Source: Candidatus Woesearchaeota archaeon (GTDB lineage Archaea; Nanoarchaeota; Nanoarchaeia; Woesearchaeales; GW2011-AR4). Taken from it: 7,785 bases of DNA. The stretch covers positions 1-7,785 of the forward strand of contig JAHFQL010000055.1 in NCBI GenBank assembly GCA_023259315.1. The letters run 5' to 3'. Below, piece by piece: positions 1 to 6,499 of this stretch. The notes beneath the pieces are model-generated. The model did not search any database. It was not told the origin of the DNA and was given only the letters and a program-made list of their open reading frames with translations. The number at the start of each line of letters is the position of its first letter. Position 1 is the first letter of the stretch. A program made the position numbers and the translations under genes.

Positions 1-138
1 GGAGATGCTTTAAGTGCTTATACAGTTGTTGGGAGAAGGGCAGAGATAGCAACAAAAGTATTGTGCCACAATCTTTGGATACGATTAAAAATTTTAATTG
101 ATGAACTTTTCAATAACGCCCACGAATATGGTATTTAG
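1..138 (+). CDS. C-terminal end of a class III nucleotidyl cyclase-like protein (partial, 5' end outside window)
   Basis: Frame 1 is open from the left edge to a TAG at 136-138 and gives the last 45 residues of a protein. Residues 7-20 (YTVVGRRAEIATKV) line up with the class III adenylyl/guanylyl cyclase signature around 'YTVIGDAVNLASRL'. They are followed at the expected short distance by KILIDE (30-35), which matches the usual 'ILISE' strand. In that family the Asn and Arg of the VNxAxR motif help catalysis. Here they appear as Glu and Lys, so this copy may be inactive or may only bind nucleotide. The family call rests on about 30 residues read by eye. The segment 'IDELFNNAHEYG' also vaguely recalls a GHKL-ATPase N box, a weaker alternative. 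The protein stops soon after this motif, and the downstream glycosyltransferase remnant begins almost on top of its end. Confidence 0.5.
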   Translation, partial: GDALSAYTVVGRRAEIATKVLCHNLWIRLKILIDELFNNAHEYGI

Positions 139-182
139 ACGGCTCCAAGACATTTTATTATATCCCAAGCATATTCGGATTC
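117..182 (+). other. In-frame trace of glycosyltransferase coding sequence upstream of the first usable start
   Basis: The frame of the following membrane protein is open from 117, just after stops at 99-101, 102-104 and 114-116, up to the TTG at 183. It contains no ATG, GTG or TTG. The translated stretch, with YYIPSIFGFL shortly before the TTG, reads smoothly into the membrane protein and resembles the loop before a GT-C membrane helix. It is therefore probably former coding sequence rather than a designed leader. It overlaps the last 22 bases of the upstream gene in another frame, so the break that removed the rest of the glycosyltransferase lies near 100-140. Confidence 0.4.
153..162 (+). 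promoter_or_regulatory. Possible TATA-like element before the truncated glycosyltransferase
   Basis: The run TTTTATTATA is centred about 26 bases before the TTG at 183, the archaeal TATA-to-start distance. There is no clear purine-rich BRE next to it, and the local sequence is AT-rich enough for a chance match. Weak support only. Confidence 0.2.
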
Positions 183-884
183 TTGAGCATTGATAAGATG
201 AGCAGCATAAATTATTTTGGATTTTTTGGTTATTTATCCATAATAGCAATCATTTATTTGTTGTTTAGAAATGAAAAAAAATCATATTTCTTTATAGTCC
301 TTTTTCTATTTTTGTTGTTTTTTCTTGAGTTTGTTCCTACATTCTTCCGGTTCTTTCATGATGGAAATTTGATTGATTTTATTGTCAATAAGAAGTCAAG
401 AGTATTAACTATTCTTATATTGCCTTCTGTCACACTTATATCACTATTGCTTAATAAATTAAGCAAGAGAACAACTGCTGCCATAGTTTTTTTATTATTT
501 TTGTCCTCTATTGTATTCATCAATAATGGCAGGGAATATTCGCAGATGGGTATAATTTCATTAAGAGAAGCCGCTGAATTTTTGAAGTCACATCCTGAAA
601 AGCATGTATTTTCAGATTCTCTTGCGGCTGATACGTTGCGTATCTATACAGGATACAAAATCAATATTTCTTATTTTCCAAAAAACGAATACGAAATTAG
701 GGACGCTTACATAATAGATTATGGAAGTAGGGGTAACAGCATATCGCCAAATTATATTATGGAATTAAGGCCGCCTTACTTTGAGAACGCGAGCAGAAAT
801 TGGAAAATAGTGAAGATTATAAATAATCCGTTAAAATATGTCAACAAGGATTATAAAGATTTGGTGATTTACTATGCTGAATGA
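183..884 (+). CDS. N-terminally truncated GT-C (GT39/GT83-like) membrane glycosyltransferase remnant
   Basis: This 233-residue protein has four hydrophobic segments (about residues 10-28, 35-54, 73-90 and 98-113) and a soluble tail (118-233). The same order is seen in the last 220 or so residues of the full-length GT-C enzyme at 3759-5411: two helices, a loop, a helix beginning near an Arg (KSRVLTILILP against DVRFSQTLFVP), another helix, then a tail starting with an Ala-rich helix (LREAAEFLKS against FAMEAAKDLG). GT-C enzymes transfer sugars from lipid carriers on the outer membrane face, using an acidic motif in the first external loop. That N-terminal half is absent, so catalysis is unlikely. 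The start is uncertain: TTG at 183 fits a weak TATA box, ATG at 198 is the first ATG, and neither has a Shine-Dalgarno sequence. It may be a decaying pseudogene or a small retained membrane protein. The next gene begins 28 bases downstream. Confidence 0.65.
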   Translation: MSIDKMSSINYFGFFGYLSIIAIIYLLFRNEKKSYFFIVLFLFLLFFLEFVPTFFRFFHDGNLIDFIVNKKSRVLTILILPSVTLISLLLNKLSKRTTAAIVFLLFLSSIVFINNGREYSQMGIISLREAAEFLKSHPEKHVFSDSLAADTLRIYTGYKINISYFPKNEYEIRDAYIIDYGSRGNSISPNYIMELRPPYFENASRNWKIVKIINNPLKYVNKDYKDLVIYYAE

Positions 885-899
885 AGAAGTTATAAATGC

Positions 900-908
900 G
901 AGATGATC
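900..908 (+). promoter_or_regulatory. Shine-Dalgarno site for the GTG-start SGNH gene
   Basis: GAGATGATC matches the archaeal Shine-Dalgarno sequence GAGGTGATC (complement of the 16S 3' end) at eight of nine positions and ends four bases before the GTG at 913. It supports that unusual start codon. It also suggests translation from a transcript that begins further upstream, since no suitably spaced TATA box is seen. Confidence 0.6.
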
Positions 909-912
909 TACT

Positions 913-2010
913 GTGAAGAATATCCTTACAAATCTGTCTGTATTGCTGATATTCTTAACATTATCAATAGTATCGACAGAAATTGTTTTGTTCAATTTTA
1001 CAGACTTACGCATCCTGGGCGAGAAGGTGCTGGTGAGGGCCGATAGGTTTGAAGGATTCAGCAATTGCTACTCATCTAACAATAAAGACTATTTTCCTAT
1101 ATCACTAAATTCAATTAGTGGAAGAGCTATCATGCGAGAAACTTTTAATTTCTCAGAAGGCTACATGGACTCTATAGCAAACAAAACGCCTTATTGTATT
1201 TACTACAATACATCTCTGAGGCGCCAAGGATATAATCCTGAAAGGTCACGCAAAGTAGCTATAGTTGGAGATTCATTTGCATTTGGGGAGGGTGTAAAGG
1301 ATGAGGATACGCTAAGCTATTTCCTAAATGCCAAGTTTACAGCAATAAATTTTCAAAATTATGGCTCGCCTGGGTACGACGTCATGATGGTTAATCAAAC
1401 ATTTTTCTACCTAATCAACGAAAATAAGTCAGAAGCAATAATATATTTCTATAATCTTAATGACATTCTTTTGTCAGAAGAATTGAAAAAGAGGCTTAGA
1501 TATATCATGGATTTTCAAAATGTGAGAATGTCAAAGCCAAAGTTTTATTCACCCGAATCAAAATTTGCCTCTGCAGTAACTTCGAGAAGCACAATTTACA
1601 ATTTGTGGCAAAGATCAAGGGTGCTTAAGCAAGAAAGTCAATCAACTGTTCAAAATTATCTTGATATGTATTTTGATCCAGCAAATGCAAAACAACTTCA
1701 AGAGACGCTTGATATAATTAAAAAGATGTCAGCTGCAGCTGAAAGAAAAGGAATAAAGTTCTATGTAGTGATATACCCACTGCTCTACAAAAACTCTAAC
1801 GGATATCCTTTCATGAGAATACACTCGCTGATAACGGACTTCTGTGAAAAGAATGATATAAAGTGTATTGATGGCTACGAACCATTTAGTGAATATGGTT
1901 CGCTAAAAAGATTCACAGTTCATGATGTGGATTTCCATCCAAACGGAAAATCCAACGAATTGATGGTTGACTTTTTGGTTGAAAAAAACAAATTAGATTT
2001 AAGAAAATAG
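913..2010 (+). CDS. Membrane-anchored SGNH/GDSL-type hydrolase or acyltransferase
   Basis: This 365-residue protein begins with one hydrophobic helix (about residues 7-28) that serves as a signal anchor, so the rest should face outside. The SGNH blocks are present: GDSFAFGEGV at 119-128 with nucleophile Ser121; NYG at 149-151, giving the block II Gly; NLND at 181-184, giving the block III Asn/Asp; and HDVDFHPNGKS at 337-347, giving the Asp and His342 of the triad. The family includes esterases and, in polysaccharide loci, enzymes that add or remove O-acetyl groups (AlgJ/AlgX-like), so glycan acylation or deacylation is a reasonable inference. The helical insert between about 185 and 270 and the four cysteines (52, 95, 311, 318), possibly disulfide-bonded, are not diagnostic. 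The GTG start is supported by the Shine-Dalgarno site just upstream. The gene is probably co-transcribed with the remnant before it, and its substrate is unknown. Confidence 0.82.
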   Translation: MKNILTNLSVLLIFLTLSIVSTEIVLFNFTDLRILGEKVLVRADRFEGFSNCYSSNNKDYFPISLNSISGRAIMRETFNFSEGYMDSIANKTPYCIYYNTSLRRQGYNPERSRKVAIVGDSFAFGEGVKDEDTLSYFLNAKFTAINFQNYGSPGYDVMMVNQTFFYLINENKSEAIIYFYNLNDILLSEELKKRLRYIMDFQNVRMSKPKFYSPESKFASAVTSRSTIYNLWQRSRVLKQESQSTVQNYLDMYFDPANAKQLQETLDIIKKMSAAAERKGIKFYVVIYPLLYKNSNGYPFMRIHSLITDFCEKNDIKCIDGYEPFSEYGSLKRFTVHDVDFHPNGKSNELMVDFLVEKNKLDLRK

Positions 2011-2041
2011 TTTAGCTTAGTCAAATTATCTAAAGAGGTCT

Positions 2042-2059
2042 AAACAAAGTTTATTAATA
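2042..2059 (+). promoter_or_regulatory. Archaeal promoter (BRE + TATA) for the carbamoyltransferase unit
   Basis: Purine-rich AAACAAAG (2042-2049, BRE-like) is followed by TTTATTAATA (2050-2059). The box centre lies 26-27 bases before the ATG at 2080, so transcription should start at or within a base or two of the start codon. No Shine-Dalgarno sequence is present at the right distance, which fits a leaderless mRNA. The 69-base gap after the SGNH gene shows no clear terminator. Confidence 0.65.
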
Positions 2060-2079
2060 ACTCATAATTTCATATTGCT

Positions 2080-3762
2080 ATGTACATTCTAGGAATCTGG
2101 GACGGCCATGATGCAGGCGCCTGCATTGTGTATGACAAGAAGATACTTGTAGCTATAAATGAGGAAAGGATCAGAAAAATAAAACTCTATGTAGGTTTCC
2201 CGAAAGAATCAATAAAATGCTGTCTTAATTATCTAAAAATAAAATCTTCAGATATTGGTTTTGTTGCAATCTCAACATCTGATTTTGCAAAGACCCTCAC
2301 AAGATATTTTCCTTCCCTTAAGGAGGAGTATTATAAGTTTAGAAGAAGAAAAACAGAAATGCCTAGAATTCAGGGCTTGAAAAGGGGCTTCAAATACAAA
2401 ATAACCGAGATAGGCTCTTCGCCCATAACGAAAAAGCTTACAGAAATAAAAATTAAGAACCAGCTGAAAAAATTGGGCTTTAAAGATTTCAAAATTAAAA
2501 TAGTTGACCATCACCTTGCGCATGCAGCGTCTGCGGCCTACACTTCTGGATTCCGCAAATCTCTTGTTATAACTTTGGATGGGATTGGAGATGGCTTGTC
2601 TGGAAGCGTGAATATATTCAACAACGGCGAGCTTGAAAGGATATCCTCAATTTCAGGCAGAGACTCTCTAGGAATTTTTTATGAGCAAGTCACCACTCTT
2701 CTAAATATGAGGGAATTAGAAGACGAAGGAAAAGTCATGGCGCTTGCAAGCTACTCAAACAAAATGCCAGACTCAAAAAATAAGATGCTGAATTTCTTTA
2801 AAGTTGAAGGGATTAATATAAGGTCAAAGCATAATGTGGTTCAAAGATACAGCGAGCTGAAGAAAATTTTATGGAGTAGTTCTCCAGAGCAGTTTGCCCA
2901 TATGGCTCAAGCAACACTTGAAAAAAATATGGCTGAATTATTCAGGAATTCAATAGCTAAAACCGGCTTGAAAGATGTATGCTGGGCTGGAGGAGTCGCG
3001 TCAAACATAAAAGCCAACCAAAAAGTTCTGCCTTATTTGAAAAGATGGCATATCTTCCCGCACATGGGCGACGGTGGCTTGGCTATTGGCGCTGCATTGT
3101 ATTGCAATTACACCCTAAATGATGTCAAAATGTGCGAGTTTAACGACGCTTATCTTGGCCCCGATTATAAGGAAAATAGTTTTATTAAAAAAATAAAGAA
3201 CAGAAATTTAAAAATTGTGCACCATTCTGACATTTCAGGCAAAGTATCTGAATTAATATGCAGCAATAATTTTGTGTTATGGTTTCAGGGAAGGATGGAA
3301 TTAGGCCCAAGAGCTTTAGGCAACAGGAGCATACTTGCCCCAGCTGATTCACTAAAAATAAAGGATGATCTAAACCTAAAAATAAAACAAAGAAGCTGGT
3401 TCCAGCCATTTTGCCCCTCTGTTTTGCAGGAAGATGCAAATAAAATTTTTTACAATGTTGCCCAACATGACAAGTTTATGGTTATGGGGTATGACGCAAA
3501 AGAAGATTCTGTCGGAAAAATAAAAGCCGTATTAAGCATAGACAATACTGCAAGGCCGCAGATGCTTGGAAATGAAAATAAATTGTTCCGGGAGATTCTT
3601 GAAAATATCAGGAAAGAAAAAGGCCTTGGAGTTGTTCTCAATACCAGCTTTAACCTGCACGGCTATCCTATTGTAAACACCCCACAGGACGCGTTTGATG
3701 TTTTTGCAAAAACAGAATCAAAATACCTAGCCATTGGAGAACACCTTCTTGCAAAAAAATGA
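2080..3762 (+). CDS. O-carbamoyltransferase, NodU/CmcH/TobZ family
   Basis: This full-length, 560-residue protein is expected to transfer a carbamoyl group from carbamoyl phosphate, via carbamoyl-adenylate, to a hydroxyl, usually of a sugar. The N-terminal Kae1-like domain starts at MYILGIWDGHDAG and includes NEER (27-30). It carries the metal-binding HHLAH (His144 and His148) and LDGIGDG (Asp167), then EDEGKVMALASY (214-225), WAGGVASN (302-309) and HMGDGGLAIGAA (328-339) for nucleotide binding. The C-terminal domain (about 355-560) has the family signature GRMELGPRALGNRSI (404-418), then WFQPFCPSV and NTSFN (521-525). All expected catalytic motifs look intact, and there is no signal peptide, so it is cytoplasmic. 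The ATG at 2080 fits the promoter for a leaderless transcript. Its stop overlaps the next start (ATGA), which ties it to a glycosyltransferase and suggests a glycan or glycolipid precursor as acceptor. The actual acceptor cannot be read from sequence. Confidence 0.93.
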   Translation: MYILGIWDGHDAGACIVYDKKILVAINEERIRKIKLYVGFPKESIKCCLNYLKIKSSDIGFVAISTSDFAKTLTRYFPSLKEEYYKFRRRKTEMPRIQGLKRGFKYKITEIGSSPITKKLTEIKIKNQLKKLGFKDFKIKIVDHHLAHAASAAYTSGFRKSLVITLDGIGDGLSGSVNIFNNGELERISSISGRDSLGIFYEQVTTLLNMRELEDEGKVMALASYSNKMPDSKNKMLNFFKVEGINIRSKHNVVQRYSELKKILWSSSPEQFAHMAQATLEKNMAELFRNSIAKTGLKDVCWAGGVASNIKANQKVLPYLKRWHIFPHMGDGGLAIGAALYCNYTLNDVKMCEFNDAYLGPDYKENSFIKKIKNRNLKIVHHSDISGKVSELICSNNFVLWFQGRMELGPRALGNRSILAPADSLKIKDDLNLKIKQRSWFQPFCPSVLQEDANKIFYNVAQHDKFMVMGYDAKEDSVGKIKAVLSIDNTARPQMLGNENKLFREILENIRKEKGLGVVLNTSFNLHGYPIVNTPQDAFDVFAKTESKYLAIGEHLLAKK

Positions 3763-5411
3763 AATTAAAAGAAAAATTTTTTGAGATTTTGCCTTTATTG
3801 ATTTTAGTAAATATTTTTGCGCTGATATTTTATGTTATCAAGCCTAGCGTTGAGTCTCTTTATCATTACATTCCGCTGGTGATGATTACAAACTTATTGA
3901 TAATTATTTTATGCTTCTCAATAAACATAAAGAAAATAACAAAGCGCTTTTCTTCAATTCGAATAACGACTTGGTTACTTGTTTTTTTAATCTTGATAAT
4001 GGGTTTTTTGTTGAGGGAATTTGCAGCGCCCCATACCCACCATCTTTATTTTGACGAGGATATATACCTAAATATAGCGCAGAATATTGCGCATACAGGC
4101 AAATCAATATTATGCAATTATGGCATGCCTGCAAAATGCTTTGAAGGCATCCTTAACAAGCAGCCTCATGGCTTGCCTTCATTAATCTCAATTATATTTT
4201 TCATCTTCGGCACAAGCGAGAATATTGCAGCTTTTTTCATGATAATTGTATCCTCGCTTTCCATAGTGTTAATTTTCCTTGCAGCATACCTTTTGTTTAG
4301 GAATGAGATGGTTGCATTGCTTTCAGCTTTTATTCTATCATTAAATCCATTGTCAATATTTTTTGCTCCTACTATAAGTGCAGAATCACTTTTTGTATTT
4401 TTTGCATTAACCACAACATTCTCGCTCTTGCTATTTCTGGAGGAGAAAAGATTTGTTAACACAATACTGCTTGCGTCATCATTGGCGTTCACTGTACAGG
4501 TAAGGCCTGAAGCGCCTTTATTAGTAATTCCCTTGCTCATATTTATCATTAAAGAAAAGATTAACAAGAAGATAATAATCAGTTTTGCACTTTTTCTTGT
4601 GCTCATAAGCCCTTACGCCTTCCACAGCAATTACTTTAAGAATGAAAGCTGGGGAAATCCTGAAGGCAATAAGTTCAGTTCTAAGTATATGGGAAATAAT
4701 TTTGAAGTGAACGGCAAATTTTTCTTTAACAATGAAAAATTTCCAGTCTTGTACACGATATTTGCTTTTTTTGGCATTGGCTATATGATTAGCAAAAGGG
4801 CATTTTTGAAATTGTCATTTCTTTTGGTTTGGTTTGTACTGTTTTTTGTAATATACCTGCTATTTTATGCGGGCTCTTTCAACTACGGCATTGACGTGAG
4901 ATTTTCACAGACTTTATTTGTGCCGGTGTTTATTTTGGCAGGGGCCGGCGCATATTTCCTTAGCGAGAACTTGAATAAAATTGTAAAAAAAATTAACATT
5001 TCAATATCCATAGTGATTTTATTAATTATTCTTTTTTTTATGCCATTCATCAAGTTTGTAAGTGCTGTTGGAGAAGAGGCTTGGGATGCAAGAACTGACC
5101 ATGATTTTGCAATGGAAGCCGCAAAAGATCTGGGAGCGTCGTGCACTATATTCACTCATGTTCCTTCCATGTTTCTTTTAAATGGCAACAATGCGCTCCA
5201 GACATCGTATTACTCCAATAGTAAGGTAGTTAACGATATTTTTATAAACTCCAAGTGTGTGTTGTTCCATGAAGGGTATTGGTGCGTAAATTACAAGCCC
5301 TTTAAGGATACAGTATGCAAGGATTTAAAGGAAAAATTTAATCTTGAAGCCTATAGAAGCATAACTGTAAAAGAAAAGACTTACACTCTGTACAAAATGG
5401 CACAAAAATGA
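3759..5411 (+). CDS. GT-C family integral membrane glycosyltransferase (PMT/ArnT-like, GT39/GT83 type)
   Basis: This 550-residue protein has about a dozen hydrophobic helices up to residue 435, then a soluble tail (436-550). After the third helix, the external loop holds HTHHLYFDEDIYLNIA (92-107). Its FDED (98-101) matches the acidic catalytic motif of GT-C enzymes that take a sugar from a polyprenyl-phosphate donor. Other family marks are KQPHGLPSL (134-142), RNEMVALLSAFILSLNP (181-197), QVRPEAPLL (247-255) and the late DVRFSQTLFVPV (379-390). Length and topology fit a complete enzyme that would glycosylate a lipid, glycan or protein on the outer face. The start codon overlaps the carbamoyltransferase stop by four bases and the stop overlaps the next start in the same way. 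Neither junction has a Shine-Dalgarno site, so translation is probably coupled. The tail contains several cysteines (462, 500, 509, 520). Sugar and acceptor are unknown. Confidence 0.88.
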   Translation: MKLKEKFFEILPLLILVNIFALIFYVIKPSVESLYHYIPLVMITNLLIIILCFSINIKKITKRFSSIRITTWLLVFLILIMGFLLREFAAPHTHHLYFDEDIYLNIAQNIAHTGKSILCNYGMPAKCFEGILNKQPHGLPSLISIIFFIFGTSENIAAFFMIIVSSLSIVLIFLAAYLLFRNEMVALLSAFILSLNPLSIFFAPTISAESLFVFFALTTTFSLLLFLEEKRFVNTILLASSLAFTVQVRPEAPLLVIPLLIFIIKEKINKKIIISFALFLVLISPYAFHSNYFKNESWGNPEGNKFSSKYMGNNFEVNGKFFFNNEKFPVLYTIFAFFGIGYMISKRAFLKLSFLLVWFVLFFVIYLLFYAGSFNYGIDVRFSQTLFVPVFILAGAGAYFLSENLNKIVKKINISISIVILLIILFFMPFIKFVSAVGEEAWDARTDHDFAMEAAKDLGASCTIFTHVPSMFLLNGNNALQTSYYSNSKVVNDIFINSKCVLFHEGYWCVNYKPFKDTVCKDLKEKFNLEAYRSITVKEKTYTLYKMAQK

Positions 5412-6451
5412 CAAAGCAGTTGGTATTGATAAAAAACATAGTTCAGTCAAATTATAAAAGGCTTGATTTCCCTTACAAGCTTACTTTTGTTGTGACATAT
5501 AAATGCCAGTCAAAGTGCGTTGTGTGCAGCATATGGAAGAAAAAACCGCAAAACGAATTGACATTGGACGAGATTGAAAAATTTTTTAAAAAATCTAACA
5601 AGTTCTCATGGATTGACGTAACGGGCGGCGAAATATTTCTTAGAAGCGATATTGTAGACATATTCAGGATTATAATAGAAAACTGCAGGAACTTGTACCA
5701 TATCCATTCCCCAACAAATGGATTAATGCCAAGCCTGACAGAAGAAAGAGTAAAAAAAATTCTTGAGCTTAAGCCAAACAGGTTTGTTGTCACAGTAAGC
5801 CTTGACGGGCCGAAAGAGCTTAATGATTATCTTAGGGGCGTTAAAGGCGATTTTGATAAGGTTATAGAAACTGTAAAGAGATTAAAGAAGGTCGAAGATA
5901 AGAATTTTAAAGTTGTCATAGGCTTTACCTTGTCAAAGCTAAACAAAGGCACTTTCCAAAAAATGGTGGAAGAAGTAAAAAAAGAGATTCCCGAAATGAA
6001 AAACGAGGATTTTCACATGAATATAGTCCATTCCTCATCCCATTATTACGACAATAAGGAAGTTGATGTAGCTAAAAATGAATTAAAGGAAGACATAAAA
6101 AATTTCAGGGACAGCAGAAGAGACAAATTCACCCCAATAGGATTCCTTGAGCATAGGTATTTGAAGATGGCTGACAGGTATTTAGAGACTGGCAAGACAC
6201 CTGTTACTTGCCAGGCCTTGGCAGGCTCTGTGTTTTTGGATTCATTCGGCGATATTTATCCATGCACAATATATTCAAAAAAAATGGCAAACATAAGAGA
6301 AATTGATTTTGACCTGGAAAAATACTGGCAGGAAGAAGCAGTCAAGACATTAAGAAAAGAAATTGAAGAAGGCAAATGCCCCCACTGCTGGACTCCCTGT
6401 GAAGCATACCAGTCGATATTGGCTAATTTGGGTAATTTCAGGCATACTTAA
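5408..6451 (+). CDS. Radical SAM protein with SPASM-like C-terminal cluster domain
   Basis: This 347-residue protein carries the radical SAM motif CxxxCxxC at Cys33, Cys37 and Cys40 (YKCQSKCVVCSIW), which binds the 4Fe-4S cluster that cleaves S-adenosylmethionine. The SAM-binding GGE motif is at 73-75 (DVTGGEIFLRSDI), and VSLDGPKE (130-137) is a later barrel strand. The C-terminus has Cys269, 11 residues, Gly281, four residues, Cys286, exactly the first half of the SPASM signature (CX9-15GX4C). It is followed by KCPHCWTPC with Cys324, Cys327 and Cys331. These could hold one or two auxiliary clusters, but the second half is shorter than the classic CX2CX5CX3C. Relatives modify peptides, sugars or cofactors, and the substrate cannot be assigned. 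The ATGA overlap with the glycosyltransferase argues for a role in the same glycan pathway. The protein is cytoplasmic with no signal peptide, and the gene ends 48 bases before the next start. Confidence 0.88.
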   Translation: MTKQLVLIKNIVQSNYKRLDFPYKLTFVVTYKCQSKCVVCSIWKKKPQNELTLDEIEKFFKKSNKFSWIDVTGGEIFLRSDIVDIFRIIIENCRNLYHIHSPTNGLMPSLTEERVKKILELKPNRFVVTVSLDGPKELNDYLRGVKGDFDKVIETVKRLKKVEDKNFKVVIGFTLSKLNKGTFQKMVEEVKKEIPEMKNEDFHMNIVHSSSHYYDNKEVDVAKNELKEDIKNFRDSRRDKFTPIGFLEHRYLKMADRYLETGKTPVTCQALAGSVFLDSFGDIYPCTIYSKKMANIREIDFDLEKYWQEEAVKTLRKEIEEGKCPHCWTPCEAYQSILANLGNFRHT

Positions 6452-6454
6452 AAA

Positions 6455-6470
6455 CCGAAAGATTTAAATA
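6455..6470 (+). promoter_or_regulatory. Strong archaeal promoter (BRE + TATA) for the lipoprotein gene
   Basis: CCGAAAGA (6455-6462, BRE) followed by TTTAAATA (6463-6470, TATA) is close to the archaeal consensus. The predicted transcription start is near 6493, giving a leader of about seven bases before ATG 6500, too short for a Shine-Dalgarno site. The promoter starts only four bases after the radical SAM stop codon, so the lipoprotein gene can be transcribed apart from the operon. Confidence 0.8.
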
Positions 6471-6499
6471 GGGATAAAACTTGACTATTCTAGATTAAA

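Noticed and set aside
102..138. Possible simple frameshift joining the upstream gene to the glycosyltransferase remnant
   Set aside because: The upstream 45 residues are not membrane-like and match a different family, and the remnant's frame has three stops at 99-116, so one frameshift would not restore a single gene.
890..897. TATA-like TTATAAAT before the SGNH gene
   Set aside because: A start 26 bases downstream of its centre would fall inside the gene, after the GTG, so it cannot drive this start.
1103..1120. Inverted repeat CACTAA / TTAGTG with a 6-base loop
   Set aside because: It is short, AT-rich and inside a coding region; expected by chance.
1878..1902. Perfect 8-base inverted repeat (CGAACCAT / ATGGTTCG) with a 9-base loop
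   Set aside because: It lies inside the SGNH coding sequence, has no T-run after it and no gene boundary nearby; most likely chance.
2034..2039. Shine-Dalgarno-like AGAGGT upstream of the carbamoyltransferase
   Set aside because: It lies about 40 bases before the ATG, upstream of the TATA box, and would not be in a leaderless transcript.
4166..4606. Minus-strand open frame of 146 codons
   Set aside because: It lies opposite the conserved GT-C coding sequence and its translation shows no recognisable family, so it is a shadow frame. The other minus-strand frames were judged likewise.
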